A DNA stretch of 64,000 bases, taken from assembly GCF_039909015.1 (NCBI RefSeq), contig NZ_CP150919.1, forward strand, positions 5,928,501 through 5,992,500. Reading direction: 5' to 3'. Below, one piece after another: positions 1 through 9,144 of the stretch. Position 1 is the first letter of the stretch. Every line of letters starts with the position of its first letter. Under the pieces are notes generated by a model, which saw only the letters and a list, made by a program, of their open reading frames with translations, was not told where the DNA came from and searched no databases. Both the position numbers and the translations under genes were made by a program. The stretch comes from Pseudomonas grandcourensis (lineage in GTDB: Bacteria; Pseudomonadota; Gammaproteobacteria; Pseudomonadales; Pseudomonadaceae).

Positions 1-3000
1 TGGTGGAAAACCGCATCAATCATCAGATCATCAGCCGCGACGACGCGCAGGCCTCGGTCAATCCGGGCACGCTGACCGAGGACGATGTCGCCAACAGCGT
101 GCTGACCGTTCCGCTGAGCAGCAGCGATTGGCAACTGCGCGGTTTGTTCGACCGCCAGCGCGTGCTGGAAGAGCTGCTGCCGGCGTTCATCGGCAAATGT
201 CTGCTGGGCCTGGCGTTTTCCATACTGCCGTTCATCGCCCTGCTGAACATGCGCCGGCGTCAGCGCCAGTTGAATGAAGGCCGCCGGCGTTACCAGGACA
301 TTTTCGAAGGCACCGGCGTGGCCTTGTGCGTCCTCGACATGTCCGGGCTCAAGGTCTTTTTCGACAAGGCGCAACTGCAGGACAGCGAGCAACTGCAAGC
401 GTGGCTGGCGATCCCGGAGCAACGCCGGCCATTGCTCAAGGAACTGCGGATCACCGAGGTCAACCAGGTTGCGCTGCAACTGCTTAATGTCGATAGCGCC
501 GACAAAGCCTGGAAACTGCTGATCGACGGTAATCCACAGGACGGCACCACCATCGGCAATCAGGTGCTCGACGCGATGTTCAACCAGCAGCAACAGCTTG
601 AGCTGGAAATCAAACTCCAGAACGCTGGCGGCCGCGACCAGCACCTGTGGCTGGTGCTGCGCCTGCCGCAAACCCCGGACGACTATAAAGCGGTGATCCT
701 GAGCATCACCGACATCACCAGCCGCAAGCTCATCGAACTGTCGCTGCAGGAGCGCGAAGGGTTCTGGTCGGATGTGGTGCGCACCGTGCCGGATCATCTG
801 TATGTGCAGGATGTGATCAGCCAGCGCATGATCTACAGCAACCACCATCTGGGCCAGACCCTAGGCTACAACCGCACCGAACTGCACCAGATGGGCGAAT
901 ACTTCTGGGAAATCCTTCTGCATCCCGAAGACGCCGACTATTACCATCGCTCCCGCCAGGTCCAGCGCCAGGCCGGTTATCGCCAGTTGATGCAGTGCCA
1001 GTTGCGCTTCCGCCATCGGGACGGCCAGTGGCGACGCTTCGAGATTCGCGAGCAGGCACTGGCCCGGGACAAAAACGATCAGGTCACGCGGATCATCGGC
1101 GTGGCCAAGGACATCACCGACCAGATCGAAGCCAGCGAATCCCTGCGCGACAGCGAGCAACGCTACCGGATGCTCGCCGAAAGCATCAGCGACGTGATTT
1201 TCTCCACCGACAACCGCCTTAACCTCAATTACGTCAGCCCTTCGGTGCAAGCGGTGCTGGGTTACGACGCCGAGTGGATTTTCCAGAACGGCTGGCAATC
1301 GACCATCGCCAACCCGCAACAACTGACCGGCATCTACCACCTGATGGACCGAGTCAGCAAAGCGCTGGATAAACCGGACCAACTGGCGCTGTTGCGCAGC
1401 CAGGTGCAAACCCAACTGTTCCTGTTCGATTGCCTGCGGGCCGACGGGCGCAAGATCCCGATCGAACTGCGCCTGGTGTTGGTCTGGGACGAACACGGTA
1501 CGTTCGAAGGGGTGCTCGGCGTCGGCCGCGACATCAGCCAGCAACGCCGGGCCGAAAAAGACCTGCGCATGGCGGCTACGGTATTCGAACACTCGACCTC
1601 GGCGATCCTGATCACCGACCCGGCCGGCTACATCGTCCAGGCCAACGAAGCCTTCAGTCGTGTCAGCGGTTACGCCGTGGAGCAGGTCCTCGACCAGTTG
1701 CCGAACATGCTGACGGTCGACGACCAGCAGGAAGCCCATCTGCGTTACGTGCTCAAGCAATTGGGCCAGCACAGCACCTGGGAAGGCGAAGTCTGGCTCA
1801 AGCGCCGCAACGGCGAGCACTACCCGGCCTGGGTCGGGATCACCGCCGTGCTCGACGATGAAGGCGACCTGGCCAGTTATGTGTGCTTCTTCAGCGACAT
1901 CAGTGAGCGCAAGGCCAGCGAGCAGCGGATTCACCGCCTCGCCTACTACGACGCCCTGACCCACCTGCCCAACCGTTCGCTGTTCCAGGATCGCCTGCAC
2001 ACGGCACTGCAATCGGCCGAACGGCAGAAGTCGTGGGTGGTGCTGATGTTCCTCGACCTCGACCGATTCAAACCGATCAACGACTCCCTGGGCCATGCCG
2101 CCGGCGACCGCATGCTCAAGGAAATGGCCACGCGCCTGCTCGGTTGCGTCGCCGATGACGACACCGTGGCACGCATGGGCGGTGACGAATTCACCTTGCT
2201 CCTGCAACCGCGAGCCAACCGTGAAATCGCCCTGAACCGGGCGATCCATGTGGCCGAACAGATTCTCGCCAGCCTGGTGAAACCGTTCGTGCTCGAAGGC
2301 CGCGAGTTCTTCGTCACGGCCAGTATCGGCATCGCCCTGAGTCCGCAGGACGGCAACGAACTCAGCCAGCTGATGAAGAACGCCGACACCGCGATGTACC
2401 ACGCCAAGGAGCGTGGCAAGAACAACTTCCAGTTCTATCAGGCGGACATGAACGCCAGTGCGCTGGAACGTCTGGAGCTGGAAAGCGACTTGCGCCACGC
2501 CCTGGAACAGAACGAATTCGTGTTGTATTACCAGCCGCAGTTCAGCGGTGATGGCAAGCGCCTGACCGGTGCCGAGGCGCTTTTGCGCTGGCGCCATCCA
2601 CGCCGCGGGCTGGTGCCGCCGGGGGATTTCATTCCGGTGCTTGAAGAACTCGGGTTGGTGGTGGATGTCGGCGACTGGGTGATCACCGAAGCCTGCCGTC
2701 AACTCAAGGCCTGGCATCAGGCCAAGGTACGAGTGCCGAAGGTGTCGGTGAATATCTCGGCGCGGCAGTTCTCCGACGGTCAGCTCGGTACGCGGATCGC
2801 CACCATCCTCAAGGAAACCGGCCTGCCGCCGGCGTGCCTGGAACTGGAACTGACCGAAAGTATCCTGATGCGCGAAGTCAGCGAGGCGATGCAGATTCTC
2901 GCCGGGCTGAAAAACCTCGGCCTGAGCATTGCGGTCGACGATTTCGGGACCGGTTATTCATCGCTCAACTACCTCAAGCAGTTCCCGATCGACGTGCTGA

Positions 3001-3251
3001 AGATCGACCGCACCTTTGTCGATGGCCTGCCCAGCGGCGAGCAGGACGCACAAATTGCCCGGGCAATCATTGCCATGGCCCACAGCCTCAATCTGGCGGT
3101 TATCGCCGAGGGCGTGGAGACCCACGAGCAACTCGACTTCCTGCGTGAGCATGGTTGCGACGAGGTTCAGGGGTATCTGTTCGGCCGTCCGATGCCGGCG
3201 AGCCGGTTTGAAGCGCAGTTCAGTAATGATGCGTTGTTCATGCTTGACTAA
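1..3251 (+). CDS. morA: MorA-type PAS-GGDEF-EAL c-di-GMP enzyme (5' truncated by window)
   Basis: This membrane-bound protein makes and/or degrades c-di-GMP and controls motility and biofilm formation. The readable 1082 residues start inside the protein, because the frame is already open at base 3. They show the end of a probable periplasmic segment, one membrane helix near residues 60-80, several PAS/PAC units (about 90-640), a GGDEF domain with intact GGDEF at 726-730, and an EAL domain with EAL at 858-860 plus the [10 protein letters not shown] signature. The usual inhibitory RxxD site before GGDEF reads ADDD, so product feedback through that site is unlikely. The gene sits directly before glyA, as morA (PA4601) does in P. 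aeruginosa, and family members are about 1400 residues long. The name rests on this synteny and the domain order. Confidence 0.9.
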   Translation, partial: VENRINHQIISRDDAQASVNPGTLTEDDVANSVLTVPLSSSDWQLRGLFDRQRVLEELLPAFIGKCLLGLAFSILPFIALLNMRRRQRQLNEGRRRYQDIFEGTGVALCVLDMSGLKVFFDKAQLQDSEQLQAWLAIPEQRRPLLKELRITEVNQVALQLLNVDSADKAWKLLIDGNPQDGTTIGNQVLDAMFNQQQQLELEIKLQNAGGRDQHLWLVLRLPQTPDDYKAVILSITDITSRKLIELSLQEREGFWSDVVRTVPDHLYVQDVISQRMIYSNHHLGQTLGYNRTELHQMGEYFWEILLHPEDADYYHRSRQVQRQAGYRQLMQCQLRFRHRDGQWRRFEIREQALARDKNDQVTRIIGVAKDITDQIEASESLRDSEQRYRMLAESISDVIFSTDNRLNLNYVSPSVQAVLGYDAEWIFQNGWQSTIANPQQLTGIYHLMDRVSKALDKPDQLALLRSQVQTQLFLFDCLRADGRKIPIELRLVLVWDEHGTFEGVLGVGRDISQQRRAEKDLRMAATVFEHSTSAILITDPAGYIVQANEAFSRVSGYAVEQVLDQLPNMLTVDDQQEAHLRYVLKQLGQHSTWEGEVWLKRRNGEHYPAWVGITAVLDDEGDLASYVCFFSDISERKASEQRIHRLAYYDALTHLPNRSLFQDRLHTALQSAERQKSWVVLMFLDLDRFKPINDSLGHAAGDRMLKEMATRLLGCVADDDTVARMGGDEFTLLLQPRANREIALNRAIHVAEQILASLVKPFVLEGREFFVTASIGIALSPQDGNELSQLMKNADTAMYHAKERGKNNFQFYQADMNASALERLELESDLRHALEQNEFVLYYQPQFSGDGKRLTGAEALLRWRHPRRGLVPPGDFIPVLEELGLVVDVGDWVITEACRQLKAWHQAKVRVPKVSVNISARQFSDGQLGTRIATILKETGLPPACLELELTESILMREVSEAMQILAGLKNLGLSIAVDDFGTGYSSLNYLKQFPIDVLKIDRTFVDGLPSGEQDAQIARAIIAMAHSLNLAVIAEGVETHEQLDFLREHGCDEVQGYLFGRPMPASRFEAQFSNDALFMLD

Positions 3252-3386
3252 GCTCCCTCGCCACAAACACTAAAAATCCCACGCATGAACACCACTTGTC
3301 TGCGACATGATGCCGTTTCATATGCCATCTAAAACCCATTGGGTTAGAATGCCCCCCTTTTCCGCCCCCGATCCCTGAGGACCGCC

Positions 3387-4640
3387 ATGTTCAGCCGTGA
3401 TTTGACTATTGCCAAGTACGACGCCGATCTCTTTGCCGCCATGGAGCAAGAAGCTCAGCGCCAGGAAGAGCACATTGAGCTGATCGCTTCGGAAAACTAC
3501 ACCAGCCCTGCGGTGATGGAAGCTCAAGGCTCGGTACTGACCAACAAGTACGCCGAAGGTTACCCGGGCAAGCGCTACTACGGTGGTTGCGAGTTCGTCG
3601 ACGTGGTTGAGCAACTGGCCATCGATCGCGCCAAAGAATTGTTCGGCGCCGATTACGCCAACGTTCAGCCACACGCCGGTTCCCAAGCCAACAGCGCCGT
3701 TTACCTGGCCCTGCTGCAAGCGGGCGATACCATCCTGGGCATGAGCCTGGCCCACGGTGGTCACCTGACCCACGGTGCCAGCGTTTCGTCCTCCGGCAAG
3801 CTGTACAACGCCATCCAGTACGGCATCGACGCCAACGGCCTGATCGACTACGACGAAGTCGAGCGCCTGGCCGTTGAGCACAAGCCGAAAATGATCGTGG
3901 CCGGTTTCTCTGCCTACTCGCAGATCCTCGACTTCCCACGCTTCCGCGCAATCGCCGACAAGGTAGGTGCTTACCTGTTCGTCGACATGGCCCACGTGGC
4001 CGGTCTGGTCGCCGCTGGCGTCTACCCGAACCCGGTTCCATTCGCTGACGTCGTGACCACCACCACCCACAAGACCCTGCGCGGTCCACGTGGCGGCCTG
4101 ATCCTGGCTCGTGCCAACGCCGACATCGAGAAGAAGCTGAACTCCGCCGTATTCCCGGGTGCCCAGGGCGGCCCGCTGGAACACGTGATCGCGGCCAAGG
4201 CGATCTGCTTCAAGGAAGCGCTGCAGCCTGAGTTCAAGGTTTACCAGCAACAAGTGGTGAAGAACGCCCAGGCCATGGCCAGCGTGTTCATCGAGCGCGG
4301 TTTCGACGTGGTTTCCGGCGGTACTGAGAACCACCTGTTCCTGCTGTCGCTGATCAAGCAGGAAATCTCCGGTAAAGACGCCGACGCCGCGCTGGGCAAA
4401 GCGTTCATCACCGTGAACAAGAACTCCGTGCCAAACGACCCACGCTCCCCGTTCGTCACCTCCGGCCTGCGCTTCGGCACCCCGGCTGTGACCACTCGCG
4501 GCTTCAAGGAAGCAGAGTGCAAGGAACTGGCCGGCTGGATCTGCGACATCCTGGCTGACCTGAACAACGAAGCGGTAATCGATGCCGTTCGTGAGAAGGT
4601 CAAGGCCATCTGCAAGAAGCTGCCGGTGTACGGCGCTTAA
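3387..4640 (+). CDS. glyA: serine hydroxymethyltransferase
   Basis: This PLP enzyme converts serine and tetrahydrofolate into glycine and methylene-tetrahydrofolate, and is central to one-carbon metabolism in the cytoplasm. The 417-residue length is normal for the family. The PLP-lysine motif [13 protein letters not shown] lies near residue 228, and [14 protein letters not shown] lies near the C-terminus. GAGG precedes the ATG by a short spacer. A strong hairpin with a T-run follows the stop, so the gene is probably monocistronic. Pseudomonads carry glyA paralogues; this one is the copy beside morA. Confidence 0.97.
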   Translation: MFSRDLTIAKYDADLFAAMEQEAQRQEEHIELIASENYTSPAVMEAQGSVLTNKYAEGYPGKRYYGGCEFVDVVEQLAIDRAKELFGADYANVQPHAGSQANSAVYLALLQAGDTILGMSLAHGGHLTHGASVSSSGKLYNAIQYGIDANGLIDYDEVERLAVEHKPKMIVAGFSAYSQILDFPRFRAIADKVGAYLFVDMAHVAGLVAAGVYPNPVPFADVVTTTTHKTLRGPRGGLILARANADIEKKLNSAVFPGAQGGPLEHVIAAKAICFKEALQPEFKVYQQQVVKNAQAMASVFIERGFDVVSGGTENHLFLLSLIKQEISGKDADAALGKAFITVNKNSVPNDPRSPFVTSGLRFGTPAVTTRGFKEAECKELAGWICDILADLNNEAVIDAVREKVKAICKKLPVYGA

Positions 4641-4664
4641 TCAGCCCGCTAAACCGTAGCTGTA

Positions 4665-4694
4665 AAAACCGGCCAGAGATGGCCGGTTTTTTTT
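4665..4694 (+). terminator. Rho-independent terminator of glyA
   Basis: A perfect 10-bp stem (AAAACCGGCC / GGCCGGTTTT) with a six-base loop runs into a T-tract, 25 bp after the glyA stop. Confidence 0.9.
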
Positions 4695-4745
4695 CGCCCG
4701 TTTTTTATTCAGCAGGGGAAGGCTCTAAACCGGGCTCCCCCACCA

Positions 4746-4760
4746 ACTGGTAAGACCGGT
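4746..4760 (+). promoter_or_regulatory. GntR/FadR-type operator O1 before the DctA-family gene
   Basis: ACTGGTAAGACCGGT is a near-palindrome with the GGTnnnACC core recognised by FCD-type GntR regulators such as LldR and PdhR. A second copy lies 85 bp downstream. Two FCD-GntR genes follow the carrier gene. The binding assignment is inference. Confidence 0.65.
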
Positions 4761-4783
4761 CATGCCAATTTCTTAATTTTCGC

Positions 4784-4813
4784 TTGCGAACGACCAAAAA
4801 CAGCGCCTAGACT
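4784..4813 (+). promoter_or_regulatory. possible sigma-70 promoter of the DctA-family gene
   Basis: TTGCGA and TAGACT are separated by 18 bp and lie between the two GntR-type operators. The -10 match is moderate. The position between O1 and O2 is the main reason to propose it. Confidence 0.4.
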
Positions 4814-4830
4814 GCGCCTGCACTGGACAT

Positions 4831-4845
4831 ACCGGTAAGACCACA
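4831..4845 (+). promoter_or_regulatory. GntR/FadR-type operator O2 before the DctA-family gene
   Basis: ACCGGTAAGACCACA repeats the GGTAAGACC core of O1 in the same orientation. It would lie just downstream of the predicted transcription start. Confidence 0.65.
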
Positions 4846-4911
4846 ATAATTAAGTCCTGAATCTGATGTGCCCCGCACACGGCAGCCAGGACACCGACCA
4901 GGATTCCTCCC

Positions 4912-6225
4912 ATGCTCAGATGGTGCTCGCGTTCAATCTTCCTCCAAGTGGTTCTCGGACTGGTGCTCGGCATCGTCTGTGGGCTGACCCTTCCCGAATA
5001 CTCCGCTCAGCTCAAACCGCTCGGTGACGGTTTTATCAAACTGATCAAAATGCTCATTGGCTTAATTGTGTTCTGCGTAGTGGTCAGCGGCATCAGCGGT
5101 GCCGGCGACCTCAAGAAAGTCGGCCGTATCGGCCTCAAATCGGTGATCTACTTCGAAGTGCTGACCACCATCGCCCTGGTGATCGGTCTGGTGTTCGCCT
5201 TCAGCACCGGCATCGGCAGCGGCGCGAACATTCACCTGGAGCAGCTTTCCGCAGCCGACATGGGCGACATTGCCCAGCGCGGCCAGCACATGCACACCAC
5301 CACACAGTTCCTGATGGACCTGATTCCGACGTCAGTGATCGGTGCCTTCGCCGATAACAACATCCTGCAGGTCCTGCTGTTCTCCGTGCTGTTCGGCAGT
5401 GCGTTGAATCTGGTGGGCGAGGCGGCATCGGGTATTTCGCGGCTGATCAATGAACTCAGCCACGTGATCTTCCGCATCATGGGCATGATCGTGCGCCTGG
5501 CGCCGATCGGTGTGTTCGGTGCGATCGCCTTCACCACCAGCAAATATGGCCTGGACTCGCTGCAACACCTGGGCAGCCTGGTCGGCCTGTTCTACCTGAC
5601 CTGCGTGGCCTTCGTGTCCCTGATTCTCGGCCTGGTGATGCGCCTCTCCGGCTTGAAGATGTGGCCATTGCTCAAGTACCTGCGCGAAGAACTGCTGATC
5701 GTCATGGGCACCGCTTCGTCCGACGCTGTGCTGCCACAAATCATGCGCAAGCTTGAGCACCTGGGCATCGGCAGTTCGACGGTGGGGCTGGTGATTCCAA
5801 CGGGTTACTCGTTCAACCTCGACGGTTTCTCGATCTACCTGACCCTGGCCATCGTGTTCATCGCCAATGCCACCGGTACGCCGCTGGCAATGACCGACCT
5901 GCTGACGATTCTGTTGGTATCGTTGATCACCTCCAAGGGGGCCCACGGCATTCCGGGCTCGGCGCTGGTGATTCTGGCGGCCACCCTGACAGCCATTCCG
6001 GCCATTCCGGTGGTGGGTCTGGTGCTGGTGCTGGCCGTGGACTGGTTCATGGGCATTGGCCGGGCGCTGACCAACCTGATCGGCAACTGTGTGGCGACCG
6101 TCGCCATCGCGCGGTGGGAAAAGGACATCGATGTGCAGCGGGCGAACAAGGTACTTTCCGGCCAGGCGGGTTATACCTTTCAGCCGAGAAAACCGGTTGC
6201 TCAAGCGACAGCCAAAGAATTCTGA
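4912..6225 (+). CDS. dctA: C4-dicarboxylate/cation symporter of the DctA family
   Basis: This is an inner-membrane Na+ or H+ symporter for organic acids such as succinate, fumarate or malate. The 437 residues match family length. The family motif LKPLGDGFIKLIKMLI lies near residue 35, the conserved VIPTGYSFNLDG segment near 288, and SKGAHGIPGSALVILAATL in the second re-entrant region. It appears to be a paralogue rather than the main DctA, since the usual IAPIIF segment reads IGLIVF, so the substrate could be another carboxylate such as lactate or glycolate. It is followed with no gap by a GntR regulator, and GntR-type operators sit upstream, which argues for substrate-induced local control. 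Confidence 0.85.
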   Translation: MLRWCSRSIFLQVVLGLVLGIVCGLTLPEYSAQLKPLGDGFIKLIKMLIGLIVFCVVVSGISGAGDLKKVGRIGLKSVIYFEVLTTIALVIGLVFAFSTGIGSGANIHLEQLSAADMGDIAQRGQHMHTTTQFLMDLIPTSVIGAFADNNILQVLLFSVLFGSALNLVGEAASGISRLINELSHVIFRIMGMIVRLAPIGVFGAIAFTTSKYGLDSLQHLGSLVGLFYLTCVAFVSLILGLVMRLSGLKMWPLLKYLREELLIVMGTASSDAVLPQIMRKLEHLGIGSSTVGLVIPTGYSFNLDGFSIYLTLAIVFIANATGTPLAMTDLLTILLVSLITSKGAHGIPGSALVILAATLTAIPAIPVVGLVLVLAVDWFMGIGRALTNLIGNCVATVAIARWEKDIDVQRANKVLSGQAGYTFQPRKPVAQATAKEF

Positions 6226-6978
6226 ATGAACGCCGTGCCTGCCGACCGCAGGCACGGCTCATGGAGCGAACAAGTGATTACCTCATCAACCGTCGTCAAC
6301 TCAGTGGTAGAAAAACTTCGGGCCGCTTTGGCCCGTGGTCAGTGGCGCTCCGGCGAAATGCTGCCGGGGCAACGCGATCTGGCCGAACAACTGGGCATCA
6401 GCCGCCCGAGCCTGCGTGAAGCCGTCATCGTTCTGGAAACCCTCGGTCTGGTGCGCTCGATGCCGGGCAAAGGCGTGGTGGTGCTCGAAGCCAATCTCGC
6501 CGACAGCCAGACGCATGACAGTGCAGTGGCCGCAGCGAGCCTGGAAGACGTGCTGCAACTGCGCTACACCCTTGAGCCGTTCATCGTCGGCCTGGTGGCG
6601 CAGTCCATCAGCAGCAAGGAAGTCGGGCAACTGCGCCTGACCCTGATGGACATGCGCGAAGCCCTGGAGGCCAATGACAGTGAAGCCGGCGTAAGCGCCT
6701 ACATCGCGTTCCACGAAGAGCTGTTCACGCTGACGTCGAACCCGATCTTCCAGAGCGTGGTCCTGCAAACCAGCAATGCCCTCAAGCAAAGCGCCGACGT
6801 GTTGCGCAACTCCCCAGAACATCTGGCTGAACGCCTTGAAGAAAACGAAGCCGTGGTACGGGCGATCCGCAGCAAGAACAGCGCCCAGGCCAGCGCCGAG
6901 ATGCGTCGGCACATTTTGCGCGAAGGTCAGCGCATGGGCATCGAACTGAACATCCCGGAAGACAACTTCGGCAGTTGA
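6226..6978 (+). CDS. FCD-type GntR family transcriptional regulator (first of two)
   Basis: This is a cytoplasmic repressor or activator with an N-terminal winged helix (LAEQLGISRPSLREAVIVLETLGLV) and an all-helical FCD ligand domain from about residue 100. FCD domains usually bind organic acids. The ATG at 6226 touches the stop of the carrier gene. A GTG at 6274 has a good GGAG 7 bp upstream and removes a poorly conserved 16-residue tail, so it may be the true start. It probably recognises the two GGTAAGACC sites before the carrier and forms an autoregulated unit with it. Confidence 0.85.
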   Translation: MNAVPADRRHGSWSEQVITSSTVVNSVVEKLRAALARGQWRSGEMLPGQRDLAEQLGISRPSLREAVIVLETLGLVRSMPGKGVVVLEANLADSQTHDSAVAAASLEDVLQLRYTLEPFIVGLVAQSISSKEVGQLRLTLMDMREALEANDSEAGVSAYIAFHEELFTLTSNPIFQSVVLQTSNALKQSADVLRNSPEHLAERLEENEAVVRAIRSKNSAQASAEMRRHILREGQRMGIELNIPEDNFGS

Positions 6979-7003
6979 AACCTCTTCGAACTGGAGATTG
7001 GCC

Positions 7004-7687
7004 ATGAACAGCTTCGCCTCGCCACAAACGCTCGCTACCCTGCCCGTCCGCCCTTCGGTGGATGATCTGTATTCGCGGGTCCTCGATGCCATTTTCGAAC
7101 AGCGCATCCATTCGGCCAGTCGCTTTACCGAAGAAAGCCTGGCGCAGATGTTCGGTGCAAGGCGTAGCGACATGCGTGATGTACTGACGCGACTGTCCCA
7201 TCAGCAGATCATCATCCTTCGCGTCAACCATCGTCCCCGCGTCGCCGAGCTTGATGTCGAGCAGACCCGGCAGACACTGCACGCCCGGCGTCTGGCCGAG
7301 ATCATGCTGGTGCGACTGGCCTGTCAGCGACCTTGCGCACAAGACTTGAAGCGCCTGCGGACACTGGTCGAAAACGAGCGTCAATGCGCCGAGCGTGGCC
7401 GGGCGATTCGCTTGTCGGGAGAGTTTCATCTGCAGTTGGCACAAATGGCGGGGAATGCACCGCTAGCGCATTTTCTTGAGAGCCTGGTACCGCTGACTTC
7501 CTTGGCGATTGCGCAGTTTGATCTGCAGCAGAAGGATTATTGCGTGGAGCACATGGAGATTCTGGATGCGCTGGAGCGAGGAGATGCCGCGACGGCGCAA
7601 GTCGCGCTCAACCGGCATCTGGATTATCTGGAAGATTTGTTGCTGAGCCCTGCATCGGCGCTGGGCCAAAACTGTGCCACGGGTTAG
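7004..7687 (+). CDS. FCD-type GntR family transcriptional regulator (second of two)
   Basis: This second GntR regulator of 227 residues lies 25 bp after the first, probably in the same transcript. The winged-helix segment FTEESLAQMFGARRSDMRDVLTRLSHQQIIIL is followed by an FCD-like helical domain. The ATG at 7004 has GGAG at 6993-6996; a TTG two codons earlier is less likely. The recognition helix differs strongly from that of its neighbour, so the two regulators probably read different operators. Its target is unknown. Confidence 0.8.
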   Translation: MNSFASPQTLATLPVRPSVDDLYSRVLDAIFEQRIHSASRFTEESLAQMFGARRSDMRDVLTRLSHQQIIILRVNHRPRVAELDVEQTRQTLHARRLAEIMLVRLACQRPCAQDLKRLRTLVENERQCAERGRAIRLSGEFHLQLAQMAGNAPLAHFLESLVPLTSLAIAQFDLQQKDYCVEHMEILDALERGDAATAQVALNRHLDYLEDLLLSPASALGQNCATG

Positions 7688-7708
7688 ATCGCTTTCGTCG
7701 GAACGCCG

Positions 7709-7770
7709 CCCGGAGCAGGCTCGCCCCCACAGGGGACTGCACTTCAGCGAGCCTGCTCGCGATGGCGACT
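7709..7770. repeat. REP-type inverted pair
   Basis: Two divergent copies of the fluorescens-group REP unit (core GAGCAGGCTCGC / GCGAGCCTGCTCGCGATGGCG) face each other between a plus-strand and a minus-strand gene. The unit may fold as a hairpin in transcripts from either side. Confidence 0.7.
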
Positions 7771-7794
7771 TAAGGCTCGCTGCAATTTCTGACT

Positions 7795-8769
7795 TTAATC
7801 CGCCGCCACCCGCGCAAACCCCTCGCGAATCTTTTCTTCCGGCAAGTCATCGGCAATGAACACGATCACGCTTTCGCGCACGTCGTCTTCATCCCACTCT
7901 GTATCCCAGTCGAAACCATAAAGCTTCAGCACCCCCTGAAACACCATGCGACGCGATTCGCCGAGGATATTCAACACGCCTTTGTAGCGCAGCAACTGCT
8001 TGCCATGCTCCTCCAGCAGCTCGTTCATGAACTCGCTGAGCTTGTCGATATCCAGCGGCTTTTCAGTGCGCAGCACCAGGCTGGAAATGCGGTCGATGGA
8101 CGGAGCAGCCTGGCTGACCGGGCGCAAACTCACGCCACCACCGAGGTCGGCATTGAGGTTGAAGCCGCGTACATCGAGCAACTCGGCCAGGTCGATCTTG
8201 CCGTGGTCGACCACGCGGATCGGCGCACGGCGGTTGATGCGGGTCAGTCGCTCGCTCAACGCGGTGAAGGTTGGCTCGTCCACCAGGTCACGCTTGCTCA
8301 CCAGCAAGCGGTCGGCGAATCCGACCTGCGCCTGGGCGATGGTCTGGGTCAGGTGCAAGTCGGCATGTGCCGCGTCGACCAGCGTGATGATGCCGTCGAG
8401 GATATAGCGCTCACGCAACTCTTCGTCGATGAAGAAGGTTTGTGCCACGGGCGCCGGATCGGCCAGGCCGGTACATTCGATCACCAGGCGGTCGAAGGCG
8501 ATGTCGCCCCGGTCCAGACGCTCGAGCAACAGATAAAGCGCTTTGGTCAGGTCGGTGTGGATGGTGCAGCAGACGCAGCCGTTGGACAGTGTCATCACTT
8601 GTACCGGTTCATCGCCCAACAACTGGGTATCGATACCGGCATCGCTGAATTCGTTCTCGATCACGGCAATTTTCAGGCCGTGCTCGGCCTTGAGCAGGTG
8701 ACGCAACAGGGTGGTCTTGCCGGCGCCGAGGAAGCCGCTGAGGATCGTGACCGGGATGGGAGAGGACAA
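7795..8769 (-). CDS. yjiA: G3E-family GTPase (YjiA/CobW type)
   Basis: This is a metal-chaperone-like P-loop GTPase. GFLGAGKTTLLRHLL (Walker A) begins near residue 12. The CXCC metal motif lies in SNGCVCC near 64-70, followed by the Glu motif VIECTGLADP and the base-recognition segment SKRDL. A CobW C-terminal domain occupies about 215-324. The gene order with yjiX and cstA on the same strand matches E. coli yjiA-yjiX-yjiY, so it probably forms an operon with them. The metal and client protein are not evident; zinc binding is known for YjiA. Confidence 0.9.
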   Translation of the reverse strand: MSSPIPVTILSGFLGAGKTTLLRHLLKAEHGLKIAVIENEFSDAGIDTQLLGDEPVQVMTLSNGCVCCTIHTDLTKALYLLLERLDRGDIAFDRLVIECTGLADPAPVAQTFFIDEELRERYILDGIITLVDAAHADLHLTQTIAQAQVGFADRLLVSKRDLVDEPTFTALSERLTRINRRAPIRVVDHGKIDLAELLDVRGFNLNADLGGGVSLRPVSQAAPSIDRISSLVLRTEKPLDIDKLSEFMNELLEEHGKQLLRYKGVLNILGESRRMVFQGVLKLYGFDWDTEWDEDDVRESVIVFIADDLPEEKIREGFARVAAD

Positions 8770-8814
8770 AATTGATCTCCTGTTTCACAAAACTGATAAA
8801 CAACACAAAACAAA

Positions 8815-8904
8815 TGTGGGAGCGGGCTTGCTCGCGATAGCGGCTTAACATTCAACATCATTGTTGATTGACAGTCCGCCATCGCGAGCAAGCTCGCTCC
8901 CACA
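8815..8904. repeat. REP doublet, inverted, between yjiA and yjiX
   Basis: Two 24-bp arms (8815-8838 and 8881-8904) are inverted copies with one mismatch and a 42-bp spacer. The unit contains GCTTGCTCGCGAT and GTGGGAGCG. It lies inside a probable operon, so it could attenuate or stabilise mRNA. Confidence 0.8.
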
Positions 8905-8931
8905 GGTATTGCTGTTAATCCGACAACCGGA

Positions 8932-9129
8932 TCAACAGCACTTCGGCCCACCCTTGCCACCGTAACGGGCTTCCTGACGCTCCCGAAAGAACATCTCATA
9001 GCTCATCACCGGTTTGTCCGGGTGTTTGGTCTGCATATGCTCGACGTAGTTGTCGTAGTCGGGCATGCCGACCATCAGGCGCGCGGCCTGACCGAGGTAT
9101 TTACCGAGGCGACTCAAGTCATTGAACAT
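8932..9129 (-). CDS. yjiX: YbdD/YjiX family small protein
   Basis: This 65-residue cytoplasmic protein carries the family signature [15 protein letters not shown] and [17 protein letters not shown], and ends in GPKCC. Members sit almost always beside CstA-family transporters, as here (15 bp downstream of cstA on the same strand). It has been proposed to assist transporter function, but its biochemical role is unknown. The C-terminal double Cys beside a metal-binding GTPase gene is noteworthy. Confidence 0.9.
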   Translation of the reverse strand: MFNDLSRLGKYLGQAARLMVGMPDYDNYVEHMQTKHPDKPVMSYEMFFRERQEARYGGKGGPKCC

Positions 9130-9144
9130 GCTGCAATCCTCTGG

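Noticed and set aside
861..2717. 618-codon open frame on the minus strand opposite morA
   Set aside because: It is an antisense shadow of a GC-rich PAS-GGDEF-EAL gene, with no family motifs, no ribosome site and His/Gln/Arg-rich composition typical of shadows.
3252..3386. Possible glycine or SAM-type riboswitch before glyA
   Set aside because: The 135-bp leader shows no conserved riboswitch core or attenuator hairpin that I can recognise.
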